Of a stretch of DNA of 42,839 nt, positions 23,643-31,228 are shown piece after piece. Each line of letters opens with the position of its first letter. Position 1 is the first letter of the stretch. The stretch covers positions 1 to 42,839 of the forward strand of contig NZ_BCRJ01000056.1 in the NCBI RefSeq assembly GCF_001552535.1. Direction: 5' to 3'. The position numbers and the translations under genes are program-made. Source of the stretch: Nocardioides jensenii JCM 1364 = NBRC 14755. GTDB taxonomy: Bacteria > Actinomycetota > Actinomycetes > Propionibacteriales > Nocardioidaceae. The notes under the pieces are model-generated. The model was not told the origin of the DNA and did not search any database. It was given only the letters and a program-made list of their open reading frames with translations.

Positions 23643-24488
23643 GAACTGTCCGGAATCATCTTCGTCGCCCTTGCCGTCGCCTGGGCTGCCTACTTGCTGC
23701 CCAAGGCTCTCCGTCACCATGACGAGGTCTCGCGAAGTCGCTCGGTCGAACGGTTCTCCAACACCATGCGGGTCCTGGCCCGCCGGGAACCGGTCACCCG
23801 TGGCAGCGCGCGTCTGGTCGTTCAGCCCGGTCGCTCCGACAACACCACCGAGGTGAGCGTCAAGGGTGCTGCGGCGTCGTCTCCGGTGGCCACGCCCGAG
23901 CATCTGCGTGCCCGGCGCGAGGCGACCCGAGTCGCCACTGCCCGCCGCCGCCGCGTGTTCGGCATCCTGCTCTTCCTCAACGTCGCCGTCGCCGCCGTGG
24001 CCACCGCGGGCGCGATCGGCTGGATCTGGCAGAGCGTGCCGGTCGGCCTGATGGTGGTCTGGCTGGTGCTGTGCCGGTTGATGGTCAAGTCCGAGATCGC
24101 CGCGGACGCCGTCCTCCTGGGCACCGCGCCGATCGAGAGTGCCGCCGATGACGAGCAGGACGACCTCCCCGACGACATTCCCGAGGACTACGACGTCTCT
24201 CGCAACGAGCAGGGCTTCGACGAGGTCGCCCCGTCGGCCGAGACCGCCACGATCGACGCCGTCGATGCCGAACTGTGGGACCCGGTCCCGGTCACCCTCC
24301 CGACCTACGTCAGCAAGCCGGCCGCCGTACGCCGCACCGTGCGCACCATCAACCTCGGCGAGCCGGGCGCGTGGACCTCGGGTCGCACCGACGAGGACGC
24401 CGCGATCGCCCGTGAGGCCGACGCTGTCGACCAGGCCGCGCGTGACGACCGCGACCAGGGCGACGAGAAGCAGGTCGTCAACTCCTGA
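23640..24488 (+). CDS. sepX: Actinobacterial cell-division membrane protein SepX/GlpR
   Basis: This 282-residue protein has an N-terminal membrane segment, SGIIFVALAVAWAAYLLPKA (4-22), followed by RHHDEVSRSRSVERFSNTMRVL. This is the hallmark start of SepX (Streptomyces) and GlpR (Corynebacterium). Two more hydrophobic segments lie at about 106-128 and 133-149. The rest is an acidic, partly disordered cytoplasmic tail with a short conserved-looking block (AAVRRTVRTINLGEPGAWTS, about 223-242). SepX helps build division septa and GlpR anchors the gephyrin-like Glp at the membrane. Its place downstream of moeA and rimJ matches Rv0996. The start is a GTG. Confidence 0.85.
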   Translation: MELSGIIFVALAVAWAAYLLPKALRHHDEVSRSRSVERFSNTMRVLARREPVTRGSARLVVQPGRSDNTTEVSVKGAAASSPVATPEHLRARREATRVATARRRRVFGILLFLNVAVAAVATAGAIGWIWQSVPVGLMVVWLVLCRLMVKSEIAADAVLLGTAPIESAADDEQDDLPDDIPEDYDVSRNEQGFDEVAPSAETATIDAVDAELWDPVPVTLPTYVSKPAAVRRTVRTINLGEPGAWTSGRTDEDAAIAREADAVDQAARDDRDQGDEKQVVNS

Positions 24489-24527
24489 CGTCCGCCGCCG
24501 GTTGAGGAGGTCGCAGGCCGGCACCAA

Positions 24528-24558
24528 TTCGGAACCACCCGGGCGCTGGTGATATCTT
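24528..24558 (+). promoter_or_regulatory. Possible promoter of tRNA-Ala
   Basis: TTCGGA (24528-24533) and TATCTT (24553-24558) lie 19 bases apart, with the mature tRNA beginning 29 bases further. The A/T-rich patch GATATCTTTTTG stands out in this GC-rich region. The spacing is longer than ideal. Confidence 0.4.
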
Positions 24559-24587
24559 TTTGCCTCGCGTGAGTACGTCGACGCGAT

Positions 24588-24663
<76 letters not shown>

Positions 24664-24958
24664 CATGGTTCTTGATCGAACCCTCGACACGATGAAGACC
24701 AAGATCACCGACAGCGGATCCTACGGGTCTGCTGTTTGGCTTCTGGGTTCGTGCACGACGCTCCGCCCTCCTCGTGGAACTGAATGACACTCGATCGGAG
24801 CGGCCGGAACCGCATGGCTGCGGCTGAGCTTCGGAGCGGATCTTCCTCGCCCTCCGGCCTACCCGAACGCGTCACCCAGCCTCAAGGCGGGGTGCGACCC
24901 GTCGAAGCGTGACCGGGGCCGTCCTATGATGGAACACACCCTCGGGAAGGCGACGGCA
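24664..24958. other. Intergenic region without a recognised gene
   Basis: Between tRNA-Ala and the broken DUF2945 gene I see no coding frame with family resemblance. A short hairpin, CCGCA-TGGC-TGCGG, lies near 24819-24832. No copy of the tRNA 3' end was found downstream, so there is no visible attachment-site duplication. Confidence 0.6.
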
Positions 24959-25170
24959 ATGTCAGAATTCAAGGTCGGCGATCATGTGAGCTGGAACTCC
25001 GAGGCCGGAGACGTCTCGGGCACCATCACGAAGGTTCACGTCAAGGAGTTCACCTACAAGGGCCACCCCCGTCAGCATCCGAGGACGACCCGCAGTACGA
25101 GATCAAGAGTGACAAGACCGATCACATCGCAGCCCACAAGGGGCAGGCGTTGACCAAGGTATCGCGATGA
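24959..25170 (+). pseudogene. DUF2945 (hypervirulence-associated TUDOR-like) gene with frameshift
   Basis: The first 38 codons match the start of DUF2945 proteins: MSEFKVGDHVSWNSEAGD, then GTITKVHVKEFTYKGH. The rest of the family sequence, SEDDPQYEIKSDKTDHIAAH then KGQALTKVSR, continues in another frame and ends at the TGA at 25168-25170. The shift falls near 25061-25078, close to a run of five C (GCCACCCCCG). Adding one base would restore a 70-residue protein of normal family length. It may be a true mutation, a sequencing error or a site of frameshifting. Family members are small SH3/TUDOR-like proteins of unknown role. Confidence 0.8.
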
Positions 25171-25183
25171 CGCCTGCTCGAAC

Positions 25184-25729
25184 GTGTTGTCGTTGAGCGC
25201 ACCGAACGCCATCTGTACGATCGGGCACTCCAATCGGGACTTCGACGATGTGCTCGCGATGCTGCGCGCGAACGCGATCACCGACCTGGTCGACATCCGC
25301 TCGTTCCCGTCGTCGCGGACGTTTCCGCAATGGAACCAGGACCGGATCATCGACGTCCTTCCCACCGACATCGACTACCACTGGATCCGCAACCTCGGCG
25401 GCCGTCGCCACACCCCGAAGGACGTGCCGAGCCCGAACACCGGCTGGAACGTCAAGGCGTTCCGCGACTACGCCGACTACACGGCCACCCCTGAGTTCGG
25501 GCAGGGTCTGGCAGAGCTGATCGAGCTCGCCCGGCAAGGCCGGCCAGCGATCATGTGCAGCGAGGCCGTGCCGTGGCGCTGCCACCGCCGCCTGGTCACC
25601 GACGCGCTGTTGGTCGCCGGGATCGATGTGGAGCACATCATGTCCCTCACGTTGACGACACCCGCGACTCTCACCGGTCACGCGCATCTGGACGACGGGC
25701 ACCTGACCTATCCACCGGCGGGTGAGTGA
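25184..25729 (+). CDS. DUF488 family protein
   Basis: This 181-residue protein carries the DUF488 landmarks: ICTIGHSNRDFDDVLAML near the start, DLVDIRSFPSSRTFPQWN, RNLGGRRHT, and the C-terminal cysteine motif MCSEAVPWRCHRRLV. The function of the family is not firmly known; the conserved Cys/His block suggests a nucleic-acid-related or redox enzyme. The frame opens with GTG TTG TCG TTG, so the start is GTG 25184 or TTG 25193. It is followed after 3 bases by an alkyltransferase-like gene, implying one operon and possibly a shared DNA-damage role. Confidence 0.85.
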   Translation: MLSLSAPNAICTIGHSNRDFDDVLAMLRANAITDLVDIRSFPSSRTFPQWNQDRIIDVLPTDIDYHWIRNLGGRRHTPKDVPSPNTGWNVKAFRDYADYTATPEFGQGLAELIELARQGRPAIMCSEAVPWRCHRRLVTDALLVAGIDVEHIMSLTLTTPATLTGHAHLDDGHLTYPPAGE

Positions 25730-25732
25730 GCG

Positions 25733-26023
25733 GTGGGTCTGATCGACGATGTGCGCGAGGAAGTGTGCGCCATACCGCCAGGCCAGGTTTGGTCCTACGG
25801 CGACATTGGTGAAGTGCTGCACATCAGCGCCCGGCAGGTCGGGCGTGTGATGGGGATACTCGACGACGACGACGCGGTGCCGTGGTGGCGCGTTGTGCGT
25901 GCCGACGGCACGCCGGCCACCTGTCACGAGGGCACGGCGCCTGAGCTTTTGGCCCAAGAAGGCACGCCGATGCGCGGTAGCCGGGTCGACATGAGACTCG
26001 CCCGACGCCAGCCGCGCCAGTAG
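25733..26023 (+). CDS. Alkyltransferase-like protein (ATL), MGMT DNA-binding domain without catalytic Cys
   Basis: This 96-residue protein is the DNA-binding domain of O6-methylguanine-DNA methyltransferase: VREEVCAIPPGQVWSYGDIGEVL, then ARQVGRVM with the Arg finger that flips the base, then the active-site region. The PCHRV motif of true methyltransferases reads PWWRV here, so the acceptor cysteine is a tryptophan. This is diagnostic of ATLs, which bind alkylated guanine and route it to nucleotide excision repair. E. coli and S. pombe ATLs have PWHRV, so the second Trp is also a change. The GTG start lies 3 bases after the DUF488 stop. Confidence 0.88.
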   Translation: MGLIDDVREEVCAIPPGQVWSYGDIGEVLHISARQVGRVMGILDDDDAVPWWRVVRADGTPATCHEGTAPELLAQEGTPMRGSRVDMRLARRQPRQ

Positions 26024-26075
26024 GCGTACCCGAGTGCTTCTGCGGCATCCGGACAGGCCGGACCCATCACTTGGG

Positions 26076-26108
26076 CCCCGCCTGTTGGGTTTGCGGGGTC
26101 TGGCCCCG
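26076..26108. other. Competing short GC stems between the ATL gene and aceF
   Basis: CCCCGC (26076-26081) can pair with GCGGGG (26093-26098), and GGGG (26095-26098) can instead pair with CCCC (26104-26107). The region 26024-26282 has no credible gene and separates convergent units, so this probably acts in termination. Confidence 0.35.
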
Positions 26109-26282
26109 CATGGCGGACCGCTCGACAGGTAAGTCGCTGCTCTGACGCGGATCGCTCCGCCTGAGAGGTCCCATGTGTGTCGCAGTTACCAGTCGTGCGG
26201 TCCGTTCAGCCCCTAGGACCACCGACTGGCGTCACCGATTCTCGTTGGCGGTGCGGGTCTCCCCGCGGTCAGTCGGCGCGGG

Positions 26283-27569
26283 TCACAGTGCGAGTCGGCG
26301 TACGTCGGCGGCGAGCTGCGTGAGGTGGGCGGTGAAACGGGCCGCCAGTGCGCCGTCGATCACCCGGTGGTCGTAGGACAGGCACAGCGGCAGCATCAGC
26401 CGGGGCGCGAAGGTCTCGCCGTCCCAGACCGGCGCCATCTTGGAGCGCACGACGCCGAGGATGGCGACCTCGGGGGCGTTGACGATCGGGGTGAAGGCGG
26501 TGCCCCCGATGCCACCGAGGCTGCTGATGGTGAAGGTCGCGCCCTGCATGTCGGTCGCGGTGAGCCTGCCCTCCCGGGCCCGGGCAGACAGGTCGCCGAG
26601 CTCGCGGCTGAGCTCGAGTGCACCCTTGCGGTCCACGTCGCGGACGACGGGCACCACGAGGCCGTCGGGTGTGTCGACGGCGACGCCGATGTGGACGTAG
26701 TCCTTGAGCACGAGCTCGTCGCCGGCCAGTGAGCTGTTGACCTCCGGGAACTTCCGCAGGCTGGCGGCCACAGCCTTGAGCAGGAAGCTCAGCAGCGTGA
26801 CGCGGTATCCCTCGGGGCGGGCCGTGTCGTCGAGCTCGCGGCGGTAGGCGTCGAGGTCGGTGATGTCGGCCTCGTCCGAGTGGGTGACGTGCGGGACATT
26901 GAGCCAGGAGCGGTGCAGGTGAGGTCCGGAGAGCTTCTTGATCCGCGAGAGCGGCACCGTGCGGATCGGCCCGAACTTCGAGAAGTCGACCTCGGGGACG
27001 GCAGGGATCCCGGCCGTGCCCGCGGAGGCGGAGGGTACGAGCGAGGTCTCGTAGTGGGTGAGCAGGTCCTGCTTGGTCACGCGCTTGCCCGGGCCGCTGC
27101 CGGTGACCCCCGCGAGGTCGACCTCGAGCTCACGGGCAAGTCGGCGTACGAGCGGAGTGGCACGCAGGGTGGCGCTGGTCCCGGAGTCCGTGCCGGGTTC
27201 ATCCCTGACGGGCGCCGCCGCTGCCGGTGCGGGCTGGACCGGCTCGGGAGCCGGCACCTCAGCCGCAGGAGCGGGAGCGGATGCCGGTGTCGGGTCGGGG
27301 GCGGCATCCGCGGCCGGGGGCGAGTCAAGGGCCTCGGCGATCGCGATCACGCTGCCCTGGCTGACGGTGTCGTCGACCTGGACCGACAGCGACACGATCG
27401 TGCCGGCGATCGGGGACGGAATCTCCATGGTGGCCTTGTCGGTCTCCAGGGTGACGAGCGGGTCCTCCGCCTGGACGACGTCCCCGGCGCTGACCAGGAT
27501 CTCGATGACGGGTACGTCGGCGAAGTCGCCGATGTCGGGAACCTTGATCTCCATCGTTGCTGTCCTCAC
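26283..27569 (-). CDS. aceF: Dihydrolipoamide acetyltransferase, pyruvate dehydrogenase E2
   Basis: This 428-residue E2 has one N-terminal lipoyl domain with lipoyl-Lys45 in LETDKATMEIP, a Pro/Ala-rich linker (about 85-130), and a peripheral-subunit-binding domain around ATPLVRRLARELEVDLAGVTGSG. The acetyltransferase core ends SYDHRVIDG with His401 and Asp405. It moves acetyl groups from E1 to CoA. The start VPDIGDFADVPVIEILV and the end DVRRLAL resemble proteobacterial AceF more than actinobacterial SucB-type E2. The GTG start overlaps the aceE stop (GTGA). The E3 gene lpd is not in the window. Confidence 0.92.
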   Translation of the reverse strand: MRTATMEIKVPDIGDFADVPVIEILVSAGDVVQAEDPLVTLETDKATMEIPSPIAGTIVSLSVQVDDTVSQGSVIAIAEALDSPPAADAAPDPTPASAPAPAAEVPAPEPVQPAPAAAAPVRDEPGTDSGTSATLRATPLVRRLARELEVDLAGVTGSGPGKRVTKQDLLTHYETSLVPSASAGTAGIPAVPEVDFSKFGPIRTVPLSRIKKLSGPHLHRSWLNVPHVTHSDEADITDLDAYRRELDDTARPEGYRVTLLSFLLKAVAASLRKFPEVNSSLAGDELVLKDYVHIGVAVDTPDGLVVPVVRDVDRKGALELSRELGDLSARAREGRLTATDMQGATFTISSLGGIGGTAFTPIVNAPEVAILGVVRSKMAPVWDGETFAPRLMLPLCLSYDHRVIDGALAARFTAHLTQLAADVRRLAL

Positions 27570-30214
27570 GCGTGGGCCGGGTCGGGCCGGTTGGGGTCGA
27601 TGCCGTACTTCTCGATCGCCTGGGCGACCACGTCCCTGCTGACCTTGCCGTCGGCGGCCAGGCTGCTGAGTGCGGCGACGGTGATGTGGTGGCGGTCCAC
27701 CTCGAAGTGACTGCGCAGGTTGCGGCGGTAGTCGGACCGGCCGAACCCGTCAGTGCCCAGTGCGGTGTAGCTGCCGGGCACGAAGCGCGCGATCTGGTCG
27801 GCGAATGACTTCATGTAGTCGGTTGCCGCCACCACCGGGATCCGGGCGTCGCCGAGGCACTCCTCGACGTACGACGTCCGCTGCTCCTCGAGCGGGTGGA
27901 GGGTGTTCCACCGCTCGGTGGCCAGGCCGTCGCGGCGCAGTTCGGTGAAGCTGGGTGCGCTCCACACGTCGGCCTTGATCTTGAAGTCGCTGGCCAGCAG
28001 GTCGGCGGCGGCGAGCACCTCCCGCAGGATGGTGCCCGAACCGAGGAGGTTCACCTTCGCGGCACCGCGGCCCTTGCCGGGCTGCAGCCGGTAGAGGCCC
28101 TTGAGGATCCCGTCGGTGACGCCCTCGGGCATCGGCGGGTGCTCGTAGTTCTCGTTCATCAGCGTGAGGTAGTAGAAGACGTCCTCCTGCTCGGCGTACA
28201 TCCGGCGCAGCCCGTCGGCGACGATGACCGCCAGCTCGAAGGCGTACGTCGGGTCGTAGGCCACGCAGTTCGGGATCATCGCGGCCTGCAGGTGGCTGTG
28301 TCCGTCCTCGTGCTGCAGACCCTCGCCGTTGAGCGTCGTACGACCGGCGGTCCCGCCGAGCAGGAACCCGCGGGCCCGCATGTCGCCGGCCGCCCAGGCG
28401 AGGTCGCCGATGCGCTGGAACCCGAACATTGAGTAGTAGATGTAGAACGGGATCATCGGGGTGTCGTTGCTGGAGTACGACGTCGCCGCGGCGATCCAGG
28501 ACGACATGGCGCCGGCCTCGTTGATGCCCTCCTGGAGGATCTGGCCGCCGGCGTCCTCCTTGTAGAACATCAGCTGCTCGGCGTCCTCGGGCGTGTAGAG
28601 CTGGCCGGACTGCGAGAAGATCCCGACCTGGCGGAACAGCCCCTCCATGCCGAAGGTGCGCGCCTCGTCAGGGACGATCGGGACCACCCGGTTGCCGACG
28701 TTCTTGTCGCGCAGCAGCTTGGTGAGCACCTGGACGAACGCCATGGTGGTCGAGATCGCGCGGCCCTTCGACCCAGCGGTCTGGGCGGCAAATGCCTCGA
28801 CTCCCGGGACCTCCAGGGGCGTCGAGGCGCGCCGCCGCTCGGGCAGGTAGCCGCCGAGCTCCTCGCGCCGTGCGTGGAGGTACTTGTGCTCGACGGAGCC
28901 CGCCTCGAAGGAGACGTAGGGCAGGTCGGGGAGCTGCTCGTCCGGGACCGGGATCGAGAAACGGTCGCGGAAGGCGCGGAGCGCGGGGTCGGCGACCTTC
29001 TTCGCCTGGTGCGTGATGTTCTGGGCCTCACCGGCGGCTCCGAGGCCGTAGCCCTTCACCGTCTTGGCCAGCACGACGGTGGGAGATCCGGTGTGGGCGT
29101 TGGCGGCGGCGTAGGCGGCGTACACCTTCTGCGGGTCGTGTCCGCCACGGGTGAGGCGCCAGATCTCGTCATCGGTCCAGTCCGCGACCATTCGCGCGAG
29201 CTCCGGATCGACGCCGAAGAAGTGCTCACGGACGTAGGCGCCGTCCTTGGACTTGAAGGTCTGGTACTCGCCGTCGACGCACTCCATCATCCGTCGCTTG
29301 AGGGCGCCGGACGAGTCCTTGGCGAGCAGCTGGTCCCAGCCCGAGCCCCAGATGACCTTGATGACGTTCCATCCGGCACCGCGGAAGACGCCTTCGAGCT
29401 CCTGGATGATCTTGCCGTTGCCGCGCACCGGTCCGTCCAGTCGCTGCAGGTTGCAGTTGACCACGAAGACCAGGTTGTCGAGCTTCTCGCGCGCCGCCAT
29501 CGAGATCGCGCCCAGTGACTCGGGCTCGTCGGTCTCGCCGTCCCCGAGGAACGCCCAGACCTTGCGGTCGGCGGTGTCTGCCAGGCCGCGGGCGTGGAGG
29601 TACTTGAGGAAGCGTGCCTGGTAGATCGCCATCAGGGGACCGAGCCCCATCGAGACGGTCGGGAACTGCCAGAAGTCGGGCATCAGCCAGGGGTGGGGGT
29701 ACGACGAGAGCCCGGCGCCGCCGGTCTCCTGACGGAAGTTGTCGAGCTGCGCCTCGGTGAGCCGGCCCTCGAGGAACGCGCGGGCGTAGATGCCGGGGGA
29801 GAGGTGGCCCTGGACGTAGACCAGGTCGCCGCCGTGGTCGTCGGACGCGGCGTGCCAGAAGTGCTGGAAGCCCACGTCGTACAGGGTCGCGGCGGACTGG
29901 AAGCTGGAGAGGTGGCCGCCGAGCTCGGTCGACTCCTTGTTGGCCCGGAGCACCATCGCCAGGGCGTTCCAACGGATCACGGAGCGGATGCTGTGCTCGA
30001 TGTCGCGGTCGCCCGGATGGGTCGGCTCGTCACTCACCGCGACCGTGTTGACGTACGGCGTCGTGGCCGAGAACGGCACCCGGGAACCAAGGCGCTGCGC
30101 CTCCTCGAGGACCTGGTCGAGCAGGAACTCGGTGCGCGCCTCACCCTCGAACTCCAGGACGGCGGCGAGTGCGTCGCGCCACTCCTGTGTCTCGGCGGGG
30201 TCGATGTCTGTCAT
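27566..30214 (-). CDS. aceE: Pyruvate dehydrogenase E1, homodimeric type
   Basis: This 882-residue thiamin-diphosphate enzyme oxidatively decarboxylates pyruvate and acetylates E2. It begins DIDPAETQEWRDALAAVL and continues with SATTPYVNTV, HLSSFQSAATLYDVGFQHFW and GLSSYPHPWLMPDFWQFPTV. The cofactor motif is AFLGDGETDEPES. TKLLRDKNVGNRVVPIVPDE and ARTFGMEGLFRQ lie in the second half. Length and sequence fit AceE. A TGAGGA ribosome site precedes the ATG. Together with aceF it forms a two-gene operon, with a LysR gene 85 bp upstream on the same strand. Confidence 0.95.
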   Translation of the reverse strand: MTDIDPAETQEWRDALAAVLEFEGEARTEFLLDQVLEEAQRLGSRVPFSATTPYVNTVAVSDEPTHPGDRDIEHSIRSVIRWNALAMVLRANKESTELGGHLSSFQSAATLYDVGFQHFWHAASDDHGGDLVYVQGHLSPGIYARAFLEGRLTEAQLDNFRQETGGAGLSSYPHPWLMPDFWQFPTVSMGLGPLMAIYQARFLKYLHARGLADTADRKVWAFLGDGETDEPESLGAISMAAREKLDNLVFVVNCNLQRLDGPVRGNGKIIQELEGVFRGAGWNVIKVIWGSGWDQLLAKDSSGALKRRMMECVDGEYQTFKSKDGAYVREHFFGVDPELARMVADWTDDEIWRLTRGGHDPQKVYAAYAAANAHTGSPTVVLAKTVKGYGLGAAGEAQNITHQAKKVADPALRAFRDRFSIPVPDEQLPDLPYVSFEAGSVEHKYLHARREELGGYLPERRRASTPLEVPGVEAFAAQTAGSKGRAISTTMAFVQVLTKLLRDKNVGNRVVPIVPDEARTFGMEGLFRQVGIFSQSGQLYTPEDAEQLMFYKEDAGGQILQEGINEAGAMSSWIAAATSYSSNDTPMIPFYIYYSMFGFQRIGDLAWAAGDMRARGFLLGGTAGRTTLNGEGLQHEDGHSHLQAAMIPNCVAYDPTYAFELAVIVADGLRRMYAEQEDVFYYLTLMNENYEHPPMPEGVTDGILKGLYRLQPGKGRGAAKVNLLGSGTILREVLAAADLLASDFKIKADVWSAPSFTELRRDGLATERWNTLHPLEEQRTSYVEECLGDARIPVVAATDYMKSFADQIARFVPGSYTALGTDGFGRSDYRRNLRSHFEVDRHHITVAALSSLAADGKVSRDVVAQAIEKYGIDPNRPDPAHA

Positions 30215-30279
30215 CCCGTGTCCTCAGGTTGATGGAGATGTCCGTCCCCCATCCTCAGGGCAGTTCTGGAATGCGTCTA

Positions 30280-30295
30280 ATGCCTAGTTGAGCAT
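30280..30295. promoter_or_regulatory. Possible LysR-type site upstream of aceE
   Basis: ATGC-N8-GCAT is an imperfect 16-bp dyad in the 85-bp gap between the LysR gene and aceE. It has the size of a LysR recognition site, but LysR genes more often sit divergent from their targets. The assignment is tentative. Confidence 0.25.
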
Positions 30296-30299
30296 CGAT

Positions 30300-31196
30300 T
30301 CATGCGTCGGAGACATGAATGCGCGAGCTGGTCCGGAGCGCGTGGTCGCGAAACTGTGCGGAGGCCGGCGGCAGGTGGCGGTCACGGATCCAGGCCAGGC
30401 CGATCTCCCGGGAGGCGCGCACGTCGGTGATGCGCAGGGAGGGCGCGATCGGTGTGGCGCCGCTCCGTGGCTCGGGCAGCAGGGCAACGCCGAGGCCCGC
30501 CGAGACCAGCCCGCGGAGGGTCTCGACCTCCTCGCCCTCGAATCCGATCTGCGGCGTGAAACCGACCCTGTCGCACAGGTCCTCGGTGACCGAACGCAGG
30601 CTGAAACCCGGCTTCAGCACGATGAACTGCTCGCGCGCGACGTCGCCGAGTCTCGCCGTCCGACGGGATGCGAGCCGGTGGTCGGGTGGCACCACCAGGC
30701 GCAGGGGCTCGAGGAACAGCCGTCGGCTCTCGATCTGTTTCAGCTGCGGTCGGTCGCCGGTGACGGCGAGGTCCACGACACCGTTGAGCAGGTCGTCGAT
30801 CAGGCCCGCGTCACCGTGTTGGCGCAGGTCGAACCGCACACTGGGCCGTTCGGCACGAAAGGCGCGGATCAGCTCGGGCACGAGCCAGGTCCCGAGGGTG
30901 TGCAGGAAGGCCAGGGGCACGAAGCCGCCCTCGGGGGCGGTGATGTCCTGCACTGATCGCACGCCGCGCTCGTAGGCGTCGAGGGTGTCACGGGCGTGAC
31001 CGGCCAGCTCTCGGCCGGCCGGGGTCAGGGTCAGGCCGCGACCGACTCGTTGGAGCAGCGGTGTGCCCACCTCGCGCTCGAGCCTGGCCAGGGCGCGGGA
31101 CACCGCGGGTTGCGTGCGGTGGAGCTGCTCGGCAGTCTCGGTCACCGTGCTGCCGTCGGCCACGGCGAGGAATGCGCGAATCGTCTCCAGCTCCAT
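30300..31196 (-). CDS. LysR-family transcriptional regulator
   Basis: This 298-residue protein has an N-terminal winged helix (METIRAFLAVADGSTVTETAEQLHRTQPAVSRALARLEREVG-like; residues 1-60) and a periplasmic-binding-protein-like effector domain (about 90-290) with SAGLGVALLPEP. LysR proteins switch genes in response to a small metabolite. It reads in the same direction as aceE-aceF and may control them, which would be consistent with a pyruvate or related effector, though this is inferred only from position. The ATG at 31196 fits the family start. Confidence 0.88.
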   Translation of the reverse strand: MELETIRAFLAVADGSTVTETAEQLHRTQPAVSRALARLEREVGTPLLQRVGRGLTLTPAGRELAGHARDTLDAYERGVRSVQDITAPEGGFVPLAFLHTLGTWLVPELIRAFRAERPSVRFDLRQHGDAGLIDDLLNGVVDLAVTGDRPQLKQIESRRLFLEPLRLVVPPDHRLASRRTARLGDVAREQFIVLKPGFSLRSVTEDLCDRVGFTPQIGFEGEEVETLRGLVSAGLGVALLPEPRSGATPIAPSLRITDVRASREIGLAWIRDRHLPPASAQFRDHALRTSSRIHVSDA

Positions 31197-31228
31197 GAAC
31201 CCATGATGTCAGGACATGGATCGGGATC

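Noticed and set aside
26173..26376. A 67-codon plus-strand frame between the ATL gene and aceF
   Set aside because: It overlaps the 3' end of aceF antisense and has no recognisable features.
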